From Sphacelaria rigidula (taxonomy: Eukaryota > Phaeophyceae > Sphacelariales): a stretch of 23,571 nucleotides of DNA. The translations under genes were made by a program, and so were the position numbers. The stretch covers positions 1-23,571 of the forward strand of contig CAXNAA020000257.1 of assembly GCA_964200075.2 (NCBI GenBank), given 5' to 3'. Below are positions 1-8,107 of the stretch, piece after piece; positions within the stretch are counted from its first letter, which is position 1; the number at the start of each line of letters is the position of its first letter. Under the pieces are notes generated by a model. That model was given only the letters and a program-made list of their open reading frames with translations. It ran no database searches and had not been told where the DNA came from.

Positions 1-940
1 CACCGAAAGGTGTAGACTGGTGCCCAGAATAAATGGGACGACAACACACACACACACAACACAACACAGTCAAAGGGCTAACGCGTTGTCGTTCTCTTCT
101 GTAGCCTCTGTATTCTACGAGTATAGTAGCGTCCGTGCGAAAAATATCTTGGTGCCGCAAGTCCATGTTCGACGTCCGATGCCAAAGAGCGTGCACTCAA
201 TCAGTACCGGCGAAAGCAAAAAAGGGATGCCGTTGAATATCGCGAGATAGCGTGCAGTAGTCAGCAGTCAGTAGTTCTGCAAACGTCGATTAGTGATGAA
301 TTTTGTGGAGACGCCCAGATGTCACCTTTCACTGTCGACAGATTTCGGTCTTTGTTCGGCGCCGTCTAGATATTTCCGGAAGATTCAAGTGTTGTCGGCC
401 CGTTGCGTTTTTCTTGAATAATCGACATGGAAGTGTTGTTGTGTACATGCAAAGTACACGTTTCGGACGTCCTACTCAATTTACCTACTAAAATAATGGG
501 CTGGTGAGGTACAGTGTTTGTAACCGCAGCGACTTCCGGCGGCTGTTTATGCGTCCAAAACTACGAGCTAGAATACAACGTACGTAACTTGATAAAAAAA
601 AAATTACAACACGACAGAGCTGGATGGGCATTACTAGCATATTCGCTGGCAATTCTGTTGCTCGGTTGTGTCATTTCGAGTTTACTGAATATGGACGCAT
701 ATCACGCCACATATTGAAACATGACTATACTCGACAGACCAAGAACACAACACATATGATGATGAAATCTGACAAGTTTTTTAATGGCCATCCAAGTCTA
801 TGATGAGGTAGATATACTCGGAACTTGGGTTTCAATTCTGCGCGAGTAAGTATTGAACATTTCGCGGGGCGTACAAGTGCCCATTCTATCCACGAATCCG
901 GAGTGACAGGGCGAAGAGACTGGGTCCCTCAAACAACCAA
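1..940. other. No gene recognised
   Basis: I see no supported gene here. The reading frames are short (under 80 codons) and have no recognisable motif. A CA-rich simple repeat sits at about 45-69, and a run of ten A follows at about 594-603. Nothing ties this stretch to the genes downstream. Confidence 0.6.
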
Positions 941-950
941 GCCATCACTG

Positions 951-1053
951 TGTATGTTGGGGTGGTGTTCACAAGTGATCGAGCGGGAGGCGAGGCAACG
1001 AGCCTCGCCACGACTTGAGCGGCCGCTCCACGCTAGCTAGCTTTATAAGATCA
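951..1053 (+). repeat. Hairpin-bearing 103-bp repeat, copy 1
   Basis: This segment aligns end to end with 3220-3322 (same length, same orientation), from a shared start near TGTAYGTTGGGG to a shared end AGATCA. It contains a perfect 8-bp inverted repeat, GGCGAGGC (989-996) with GCCTCGCC (1002-1009). The other copy has a different stem at the same place, so the pairing is kept although the sequence differs. It lies directly left of the foldback units at 1054-1656 and may be one end of the same element. The family is unknown to me. Confidence 0.7.
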
Positions 1054-1330
1054 ATTTTGAATATTTTTCTGTGTTTTTTTATACAATGTACATGGGGTAT
1101 GTGCAAAGCCCTTATCGTTTCCCCGTCATTTTTTTTCCCTCATGAGTTGTTGGTGATCGAAAATTCGGAATATATATATATTGGTACAAAATCGTCGACA
1201 ACTCATTGAAAAAAATAAATCAAGGGGGGACATATAGTAGGGTCTTCACAACATACTCATGCACATCGTGTCAAAATTTCGTGGGAAAAGACTTGGAATT
1301 GAACAGAACAACCGCGTTTCATTTTTTCGT
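1054..1330. repeat. Imperfect foldback unit 1 (MITE-like)
   Basis: The left arm (about 1060-1135) and right arm (about 1222-1310) are imperfect reverse complements around an AT-rich centre that includes a TATATATATA run near 1171. The left arm also matches 1402-1515 in direct orientation, so this is a diverged neighbour copy of unit 2. No coding capacity is visible. Identity between the arms is moderate and the ends are approximate. Confidence 0.5.
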
Positions 1331-1339
1331 AGCTGGTTC

Positions 1340-1656
1340 ATCTCCACACAGGAACCGGTCTTTGACACGAACACGCCATTATGCTGCTCAATTTTGTGTA
1401 ATTTTTCATGATTTTTTTATACGACATACAGGACTAATGTGCGAAGACTCCATAATCTCTCCCCTACATCTTTTTCTCGGCGACTTATTGGCGACCAAAC
1501 ATTTCAGAACTTTTTTTGGAACTAAATCGTGAGAAACTTACGAAAAACAAAAAAAATGCAGGGGAGGGATTATCGGGTCTTCGCACTTACGTCCTGTACA
1601 TCGTGTCAAAGTTTCATGGAGAACGACCCAAAATTTAGCAGCATAATCGCGTGTTC
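1340..1656. repeat. Foldback unit 2 (MITE-like)
   Basis: The arms at about 1371-1469 and 1557-1656 are reverse complements over about 100 bp. Shared blocks include GCAGCATAAT, GTCTTCGCAC and GGGGAGGGATTAT-type sequence. The centre is about 85 bp and AT-rich. The arms are clearly more alike than those of unit 1. Foldback shape with no open frame fits a small non-autonomous DNA transposon, but I cannot name a family or define a target-site duplication. Confidence 0.65.
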
Positions 1657-2458
1657 ACATTCCTGTCCGCGTCTTGGGCGGCCCACCCTGTAATAGTACC
1701 ACCCGCCAGCTCGCTGGTGTTATTAGCCCTAATTTATCAAGCTGAAGAAACTCATGACTCGATTTCCAGCGTTCCACGTGTGCACGAACGCTGCATGCAC
1801 CAAAAGAGAACCATGGTTCTCCTTTTTGGAGGCCTTACAGTCCTGTACTGCCCCTGCTCCTGGGGTCGGTCGACTCGCCCGGGCGCTCGGGCTCGGCGGG
1901 GAATGCAGAGGGGGGCGGAGTATTGCGGCGACGGGGGGCAGGGAGTTTCGCGTGGGAGTGGAGGGTGCACTAACATCATTCCTGGAAGATTCATGCCGGG
2001 AGCGAGGTGCTATGACTTTCGCGACTGCGCGACTATCTGCCCAAACTTTCAGGACAAGTTGAAACAAGGTGTTCACGTCACCCGTGAGGACGGAAGTTTC
2101 GCAACGATGATCACGGTCGGTAGCCTTGATACTTTCGCTGGCTTAGGTTTACGTTTCAGGGAGGATTCAACGACTGGTTGCGACAAGGTATCAACAAATA
2201 CTTGCCACGACTCACACCTGCAAGTGGCTGTTCCATTGTTTAATCCTGTAGTGGGGACTTGGATCGCGCTTTTATGGCATGAGGACGCGTAACGCAGACA
2301 GCGTTGTATTCAGAGGCACCTTGTCGAAAGGTTGCGAGGGCGAACGCGTTTTCCTCGACGCTATTTGATGGCGTGCCCTGCGTAGGGGGATTTAGAGGTG
2401 CCCTGCTCACAAGTGCTTTCGATGTTCACCGAGAGAACAGACCAAGCGATCTAACCAT
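1657..2458. other. No gene recognised; GC-rich segment
   Basis: The stretch holds a 213-codon + strand open frame (1651-2292) whose middle, about 1850-1960, is very GC-rich and therefore poor in stops on both strands. The translation is low in recognisable motifs and overlaps similar open frames on the minus strand. I treat it as a composition effect, not a gene. Confidence 0.4.
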
Positions 2459-3094
2459 TCATGACTTGGTTGACAGTGGGAGTGTACCCTGATTAATCAG
2501 CGGTAAAAATATGGTAACAAGCTGGTCGGCGCGTTTTCCGTTGTTGGTCTCGACATTAACAGATGGGCAAAACGGGTTCATGATGTACGGCACATCGCCA
2601 TCATTGCTGCCTGCGAGGTTATTGTCAATCGGCGGAGGTGCGACTACGCTGGCAAAACTCCGGGTGGCAGTAGGCCGGTACAGGCCACCATGATTCTCTG
2701 TTGAAACCTGAGACCTCAGCACAACCGCACCACTAGATATGCTGATGCCACTCAACATCCCAGACACGACTCGTATATCACCAACTCTTCGAAGCACGTC
2801 ATCGCCGTTAGAGCGATCTCCGTTCACTGTTTCAAGTGTTGAATTTTGGTTGAGGGAGAGCACCCGTCCCGTCAGCATCACGTTGCATTCGGACGGAATG
2901 GGAGCCCACAATTTGCCAAGCAGCGTAGGCAACGGATCAGCAATAAGAGACGACGTTACAGGTGAAGACCTCGAAGGACTTGTGGCGTTCCAGCTCTGAA
3001 AAGCTGCGGTAGTCTCAGCAGGCTTACAATACCGCTTATCTGCAACTACTTCCATATCACCCACTTGCCCATGGTCAACACTAGAAGAAAACAC
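2459..3094 (-). CDS. Hypothetical ORF or exon, function unknown
   Basis: An uninterrupted 211-codon minus-strand frame ends at a stop at 2459. Its first codon in this call is GTG; the first in-frame ATG is about 13 codons further in. Just at its 5' end the minus strand reads TTTTCTTCTAG, a good polypyrimidine tract plus acceptor AG, so the frame could be a 3' exon rather than a complete gene. The protein is rich in Ser, Val, Asn and Pro with no membrane segment and no domain I recognise. The segment SFASVVAPPP resembles low-complexity stretches of retroelement ORF1/Gag proteins, which is only suggestive. A frame this long is not expected often by chance in 23 kb at this GC content, but one such is possible. 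Confidence 0.25.
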   Translation of the reverse strand: MFSSSVDHGQVGDMEVVADKRYCKPAETTAAFQSWNATSPSRSSPVTSSLIADPLPTLLGKLWAPIPSECNVMLTGRVLSLNQNSTLETVNGDRSNGDDVLRRVGDIRVVSGMLSGISISSGAVVLRSQVSTENHGGLYRPTATRSFASVVAPPPIDNNLAGSNDGDVPYIMNPFCPSVNVETNNGKRADQLVTIFLPLINQGTLPLSTKS

Positions 3095-3219
3095 ATGCGC
3101 TTCAAAACCTTATCCAATGATCCAACTTTTTTCCCTACTCTATCGCCCCACGATTCCATAATGGACGGGTAGGAAGGTCAGGTATCTCTTGTCAGAGACA
3201 CCGTGTCGAACTTTCATCC

Positions 3220-3322
3220 TGTACGTTGGGGTTTTGGTCACAAGCGGTCGGCTGAGGGGTAGGGCGACGAGCCTAACCCCGACGTAAGTGACCGCTCCAC
3301 GTCAGAAAGCTCTGTCAGATCA
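3220..3322 (+). repeat. Hairpin-bearing 103-bp repeat, copy 2
   Basis: This is a direct-orientation copy of 951-1053. Its inner stem is GGGGTAGG (3256-3263) with CCTAACCCC (3272-3280), one base bulged. An outer stem AGCGGTC (3243-3249) pairs with GACCGCT (3290-3296). It sits immediately upstream of the retrotransposon remnant, so it may mark an older insertion beside which the LINE landed, or be the start of the LINE's flank. Confidence 0.7.
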
Positions 3323-3344
3323 GCGACATACCATACGTAGTAGC

Positions 3345-3833
3345 ATGGCACATATCATGCGGGGCTGTCTCATGTCAATAACCTTCAACCTAGCAGACAA
3401 GTCGAATTCTGTCATATTTGCATTTGCCTATGCTACCACAGGCCTGTCTGAATTGAACGATGAGAAGGATATGTTTCGGGTTGACTTGTACCGCACTGTC
3501 AGCCGAGTTCCCGAAAACGATCACCTCTCTCTTGTGAAAGACGCTGATACTAGGACTCGAGTACGAGGAACAGAGGAGAATCGTGAAGTAACAGAGGCAT
3601 ACGAAAAGGACTCACGAGCCAGCGACAGCAACGTCATCGCATTGTTACCAATGGCAGATGGCAACAAGCTTATAAAAGTCAGTGACTTGTTTTCTACCCG
3701 CAAAGGAGGCAGTTCGCGTACGTTCAACGGAGTTGCGAGCCATCCCGCAGACAGAGAAGACATGACCTGCATCATCACACGGCAAGGCAAACGCCGGGTT
3801 GTTCGAAGAGCCACTGTCCACCTGCTTGCCTAA
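3345..3833 (+). pseudogene. LINE endonuclease domain remnant
   Basis: The frame that stays open from 3288 to 3833 gives, from about 3345, a sequence collinear with the exonuclease-endonuclease-phosphatase domain of LINE polyproteins. Landmarks are FNLADKSNSVIFAFAY, then DADTRTRVRG (family pattern DANAR-G, carrying a conserved Asp and Asn position), ASDSN, LFSTRKGGSSRTFNG and CIITRQGKRRV. The last corresponds to the 'DYILTRQ' strand, where the family's conserved Asp is replaced: DREDMTCIITRQ. The catalytic N-terminal half of the domain is missing, so it cannot be active. The next catalytic block (SDH) is seen in another frame just after the stop, at about 3839-3852. Confidence 0.8.
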
Positions 3834-4564
3834 CTCGCCGGACTCGGACCACAGCATTACGTGCTCCACACTTGGACTCGTTCGCAGATACACACGCGAC
3901 AGACAACAGCGAGTCCTCACCGCGCGCAAGCTCATACGTTAGAGAGCAGATGTGCCCATCATCGACAGACGTGGGTAACGCATCCAGGCTATCGGCAAGA
4001 AGCTCGCGTAGGGCAAACCCCGAGATACCGTCGGTGAGTTGACCGCGAACTTTGCCGAAACACTTGCGAGGTCTGGTGAGTATATGATGCCATGTCCGAC
4101 GCAACAGTCTCGTCAAGAAGAGTTGTTCGAGGATGCTGCGATCTGACACGAGTCCGAAGAGGCGTGGAATGAAGGAGCTGACGGCGATCGATGGGTGTTG
4201 GGCCGAGAGATCACCCCGCCTGGTCCACCTTGCGAAAAACTTGCAGGAGGTTCAAGGAGGCGATCTGAGCCAGGTTGGACAAGTGCTCGGACGTGTTTGC
4301 AAGGAAACTGTAGGGATACAGTAGAATAGGAATCATGCGCGGCTGGTACAGGCATTCGACGGGAGAAAAAAATTCGGCTAGAAGGGAATTGGCACAAGAT
4401 TTTACAACGCATGGGTCAGATCCGTGAGAGATGGAAGCCTTACACTTTTGCTTCGCTGGGTTCAATATGAGCGACCCTCAATCCAACCGTTCTCGAGAGC
4501 GTGACACCCATTGCCGAACGCCAAACGGTCGAAAACGCGCTAATTCTGGATGAAACGTAAGGGG

Positions 4565-5440
4565 CATTGATGGTTTGACTAACGATGAAGCGATCGGACA
4601 GGGTGGGTCACCTGCTGAACTCGTCAAGCTTGGATTGGTCGAGGAGCCTTCGAAGGCCCTGAGCATCTTCCACGGCATAATCGTCGCGGCGTTGACTCCT
4701 GGCGAGGCGCCGCAGGGATGAAACGACGGCGCTTTCTGAGTGATACACAAGGACCAGTATACGACTAGTGTGGTAGCTGCAGGGGCTCTGCCTCGTCGCG
4801 GATGCTGTCGAAATAGTCCTACAGCTGGTAGCCAATAGAATCGATACTTTTTGCGAAGATGTAGGGATTTCCTCGGAGAATCAACGCGGATTTCGGCGCC
4901 AAAGATTGACCGTTGACATGATGCTCGTCGTACGACAACTACAGAACATGAGACAAGCGAGCAACAGCACGTTGAACATGTGTCTCATCGATCTGCAGAA
5001 CGCGTGCGACTCCGTGGGCCACACGCTTTCATGTTGGAGTCTTGCGTGTGGATGATCAAGGTCATTCGTATGTTCGACGATGACATGCGTGTAAGGTTCG
5101 GGGGGGTGGTGGCCAACTGTGAGACTGATTGCGCGATTGCCAGAGCCCCACGCAGGGATGCACTTTGTCCCCGTCGCTATGCAACGTATTTTTCCACAGC
5201 ATTGGTTGGCTTGGGTTTGCGGCGTTTCGCGGCAGATCCGACTGTCGTGTCATAATCGGTGTATCTAGGCAATGCACCGAAGAGTGACGATAGTAACTCC
5301 GAGGGCGAGGCGCCTGTGGAGAGGATGCGACGTCCGGTGTGGGGAATGCCGCACGCGCGTGACGCGGGTGTAGTCTCGAGGACTCCAGGCACTCTTGCCA
5401 GGGTGATAGCTGTGATAACGGTGGTTTTCAGGAGTACGGA
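4565..5440 (+). pseudogene. LINE reverse transcriptase remnant
   Basis: Spread over more than one frame are blocks of the RT domain: GGSPAELVKLGL (family GPDGLPxELLKLGL, about 4600-4640), a decayed YRGISL/KVLLK block near 4790-4835, GFRRQRLTVDMMLVVRQLQ (about 4890-4945) and CLIDLQNACDSVG (about 4984-5021), which keeps the motif A aspartate. The motif C region follows as VWGMPHARDAGVVSRTP, where family members have LYADDAGIVSRS. The catalytic box at 5352-5363 therefore reads HARD instead of YADD, and the first catalytic Asp is lost. Frameshifts lie between the blocks (one near 5040) and stops are present. The opposite-strand frames here are shadows. Confidence 0.8.
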
Positions 5441-5479
5441 CTGACAATATCGGAGTACAAGACAATGGTCATACATGTG

Positions 5480-6293
5480 TGGTCAGTACCGAGCTCTCCA
5501 ACGACCACATGCACATTGAGGCGACTACCCAACGGTACTGGTACACCGCCGAGTTTTTGTCACCTGGGCGATGCCACCAACGGTACTGGTGCACTGACTT
5601 CGTGCGCTGCACCAACGCTGCGCGGGCACGCGTCTTAATGTACAGCTCCCAACTCTATGGTGGACTCAGTGCTTGGTGTCTTGCTCAAACTCCGGATGCT
5701 CGAAGCGGAGGAGGTGTTAGCCATGCTACATGGGTGTGCAACGTTGACATTGCACGTGGAGGAAAACTCTGCACTCTGCCCACCACAAGCTCTTGACTGC
5801 CGACAGATAGCTTCTGTAGAAAGACCACGGTCGACTCAAGACTTTCTCGTGCAGCGTCGTGCTCGAGATGACGGGATGCGAATGTATCGCGACGTCCGTC
5901 CGCAAGCGTCAACTCTGCTTTGCGGTGACCCTCTAGCAAAACGAAACACGTCTCCTGGAGGGCATCATCTTGAGACAATCAGGTGCACAATGACCTGAGG
6001 AGGGTGACCGGCCATCAGAACTCTGGGAAGTGCCTCCAGAAAACCTGGGTGCCTTGGAGGCTATCCCACGGAAGAGAGAACGAGGGGAGCATCTCGTTTA
6101 TGCAAGTTACGTTGAAAGTCTCGCAAGGCTGGGGTCACTGCCGCTGAGACACGTCGGTAAATGGCAGTGGGCGGTCGAGGAAGGGACGGGGGAGTTCGAG
6201 GAGGTGTGGTTACGCCAAGAACTCCGTCGGTCTGGTGACACGAAGAACTCCGTCGGTCCGACCTACCTCACAAGCAAGGGGCTGGGGCTTTGA
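5480..6293 (+). pseudogene. LINE polyprotein C-terminal remnant
   Basis: After the RT the reading continues with blocks typical of the post-RT part of these polyproteins: YTAEFLSPG (family TxEFxYLGG, about 5543-5569), RMLEAEEVLAMLHGCATLTL (family RLLKAEVxEALLYGCxTW, about 5693-5755), LLCGDPLAKRNTSPGGHH (family LLFAGxVARM-RLPRRVMFG, about 5915-5967), and a terminal piece KWQWAVEEGTGEFEEVWLRQE (about 6160-6222; family GKWYRGVEEGxExFMxxWH). Frame changes separate them. The final part carries a 26-bp tandem duplication (6217-6258). Confidence 0.7.
6217..6258 (+). repeat. 26-bp-period tandem duplication
   Basis: The 16-mer AAGAACTCCGTCGGTC occurs at 6217-6232 and again at 6243-6258. It lies inside the last recognisable piece of the LINE remnant and probably arose by local duplication after the element died. 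Confidence 0.8.
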
Positions 6294-6840
6294 AAGTCGC
6301 CACAGTCAACATAATACCGGCAACAACAGTCCGAGAGGAGTTCAAGATAGAAGTCCCTGAGAGAGTGGCGCGCGGTGTCCCTGACTAGGGATGAGCGGAG
6401 AAGGGGAATGATAACGCGGGAACTGTTATCCCTGTCATATCTTATCAGCTGTTGCCTTCTCTCCTTGGCTTTGAAGTCCATCGATCTCCGTCCCCTGGCT
6501 CTGTTACCTGTTGATGTTTCGCTTTTTCACAGTTCATGCGGATATTATATGCCTTTATTTCACTTTGTTTGTTTCCCCTACTTGTCTTTTCTTGGGCTGT
6601 GTTTTTTCTCTCCATATTTCGTTTTTTTTCCTTCCTCTCTTCTTCCCATTGACCGTCGGTGTTCGTGTGCCCTGCAGAATTCATGGCTGAAAGTTCCTGC
6701 CTCATAGTGTGGTCTCCTTGTGGTTGAGTCGTAACCTGCTTCCACTGCCTTGCTTTTTGTGTCACCTCCTTCTCTCGAGCCCTGGCGGAGGCTTGTTGAG
6801 TGTTTTCCTGAGACTAGCTCATGAGCTGCCGAGACGTGAA

Positions 6841-7010
6841 GTGTTGAGTATCCCGAAGTACTTCGAGTGTCGCCCACAGAAAATATTGAGAATTCCAGTA
6901 CCTGGGGTGTCGCTTCCAGAAAATAATATGTACTGTATTCCGTAGTACCTGGATTATCGACTGCGGAAAATAGTGTGTATCCCCAGAGCACCAAACCTAT
7001 CGACACCTTA
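6841..7010 (+). repeat. Degenerate minisatellite, about 40-47 bp unit
   Basis: About four imperfect units follow the pattern TATYCC-AGTACCT-GRGTGTCG-CAGAAAATA. The shared TCG landmark falls at 6870, 6910, 6957 and 7000, giving steps of 40, 47 and 43 bp. The last unit is the most diverged. Confidence 0.65.
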
Positions 7011-7190
7011 AAGGTTACTCGTACTCGTGCCCTCCCCTATCGTATTCTAAGAATCCTTTTGGTGTTTGTGATCCCGGTACGTTAATGTCACCATGTCAAA
7101 GCGGCTGAATTCGCTGCGGATCACGTGATATGCGATACTCAACCAATGACTGAATGAAAAGATGTACCAATCGATCAATCAAAAAGCCAA

Positions 7191-7811
7191 TCAAGTGGGT
7201 GTGGGTGCGTACGATGGAGCATGGGAATACCCGGTGAGAACATACGCGTTTATTGTGGAAAGCACGTTCCTGATGTTCTTGTGGTTCATTACTCCGGGTC
7301 GGTCCCCTAGACAAGACCCACGAGGATCATTTCCCACGACCAACAGTTGCGAGCTGTCTGTCCCCAGCAAGGGACTCACTCCCCGTAGGACTATCAATCT
7401 GTGTGTGCTCCACACTACTACAGTACATCCACGAGCCCAGACTCTGAAACCATGGTGTAATAGAGTATCAACACAGCGCCCGCGATACCGCAGCCAGTCT
7501 CCCTTGAAAGAGAGCAACGTGTTTTCATCATCTTGACCCTTTTGCAAACCGTTGATGAAAAAATGACGATTTACAGTTGACGTTTTCTTGGGCAAGATTT
7601 GGTTGTTTTTCTGCAAGTGTTGATAACGCAGTCCACCAAAACCGTGCACCACTCTAAGTTCAAGTATACTACTGAGACAGATTCGTGAACCGAATCCGAA
7701 CTGACGTTTTCCTGGTGACGTATATGGGAGTTTGTACTGTATTTCGCGAGTTCCAATAGTGTTGATCTTTATTTTCGATGTACACATATAGAAAACTCGT
7801 ATGCTGTGCAT
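7191..7811 (-). CDS. Hypothetical ORF, probably not a gene
   Basis: A 206-codon minus-strand frame begins with ATG at 7809-7811. I recognise no domain, signal peptide or motif. It overlaps the short repeated block CAATCTGTGTGTGCTCCACA at 7395-7414 that recurs at 20162, and its 3' end runs into an AATC simple repeat, which argues against a conserved protein. It is divergent from secA with about 130 bp between the starts, so a head-to-head gene cannot be excluded. Confidence 0.15.
   Translation of the reverse strand: MHSIRVFYMCTSKIKINTIGTREIQYKLPYTSPGKRQFGFGSRICLSSILELRVVHGFGGLRYQHLQKNNQILPKKTSTVNRHFFINGLQKGQDDENTLLSFKGDWLRYRGRCVDTLLHHGFRVWARGCTVVVWSTHRLIVLRGVSPLLGTDSSQLLVVGNDPRGSCLGDRPGVMNHKNIRNVLSTINAYVLTGYSHAPSYAPTPT
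7395..7418 (+). repeat. 24-bp exact repeat, copy 1
   Basis: The block begins CAATCTGTGTGTGCTCCACA and is identical over 24 bp to 20162-20185. It contains the short inverted repeat GTGTG/CACAC. The flanks show only weak similarity. Confidence 0.6.
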
Positions 7812-7943
7812 TTGAAGGACCGCGTCAACGTCACCTCATCGGCGACAGCTGTACTGTAAAAGGTTTTGTAGTGAAGATCGTGGAATGTGCAAGGGCATGG
7901 TGAAGGCTTTATCGAACCCTTTCGCCCCGAAATACGACGTGAA

Positions 7944-8107
7944 ATGTACCAGGCCGTTCGTATGGGGCTTCTGGACGGGTTGAAGAAAAGCGGCGGAGAC
8001 GTGGCCAAGTCAAGGACCGCCGATATCCTCACGACCTACGAAAGCCGCGTCAAACAGATCAACGACCTGGAAGAAGATATCGAAAAATTGTCAGATGATG
8101 AGCTCAG
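7944..8107 (+). CDS. secA exon 1 (start uncertain)
   Basis: The exon ends ..[15 protein letters not shown], the helix that opens SecA, with donor GTGAGG at 8108 in phase 2. The frame has a TGA at 7872-7874 and its first ATGs are at 7944 ([10 protein letters not shown]) and 7962 ([10 protein letters not shown]). The second gives an N-terminus of bacterial SecA length with no presequence. Alternatively the CAG at 7949-7951, preceded by the pyrimidine stretch CCCTTTCGCCCC, could be an acceptor joining an undiscovered targeting exon. The 3' end is firm, the 5' end is not. Confidence 0.75.

Larger units (their letters stand above)
3330..6293 (+). mobile_element. Degenerate non-LTR retrotransposon (LINE, RTE-like)
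   Basis: In order on the + strand this stretch encodes remnants of an AP-type endonuclease (3345-3833), a linker (about 3834-4560), a reverse transcriptase (about 4565-5440) and the C-terminal part typical of the same polyprotein (about 5480-6293). The order and spacing fit a single LINE polyprotein of the kind that gives 'endonuclease-reverse transcriptase' and 'craniofacial development protein 2-like' annotations. Frames change several times and stops interrupt the reading, so the element is long dead. No ORF1, poly-A or tail repeat is clear. The 5' limit is uncertain because sequence left of about 3340 does not look like the start of the endonuclease; it is probably 5'-truncated. The clade (RTE-like) is inference. 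Confidence 0.8.
6294..7943. other. Upstream flank of secA, no confident gene
   Basis: The stretch separates the LINE remnant from the first secA exon. A long T/pyrimidine-rich tract at about 6510-6660 runs into CTGCAG (6673-6678), followed at once by AATTCATGGCTGAAAG. This has the shape of a strong 3' splice site before a possible short 5' exon, but the frame after the ATG closes within 15 codons. A degenerate minisatellite (6841-7010), an AATC-type tract (7165-7194) and a 206-codon minus-strand frame (7191-7811) also lie here. I see no convincing promoter and no exon encoding a targeting presequence. Confidence 0.5.

Noticed and set aside
1651-2292. 213-codon + strand open frame
   Set aside because: It spans a very GC-rich patch that is open on both strands and has no recognisable domain or splice signals.
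3521-4750. Minus-strand frames of 84-124 codons opposite the LINE
   Set aside because: The + strand frames give LINE endonuclease and RT blocks, so the minus-strand frames are shadows.
6408-6707. Hydrophobic + strand frame that looks like a signal peptide
   Set aside because: The hydrophobicity comes from T-rich DNA. The frame has no link to the secA frame and ends at 6707.
7895-7980. Alternative frame [16 protein letters not shown] as the SecA N-terminus
   Set aside because: It looks like a basic SecA start, but it is out of frame with the SecA helix and stops after about 28 codons. No intron of workable size could join them.
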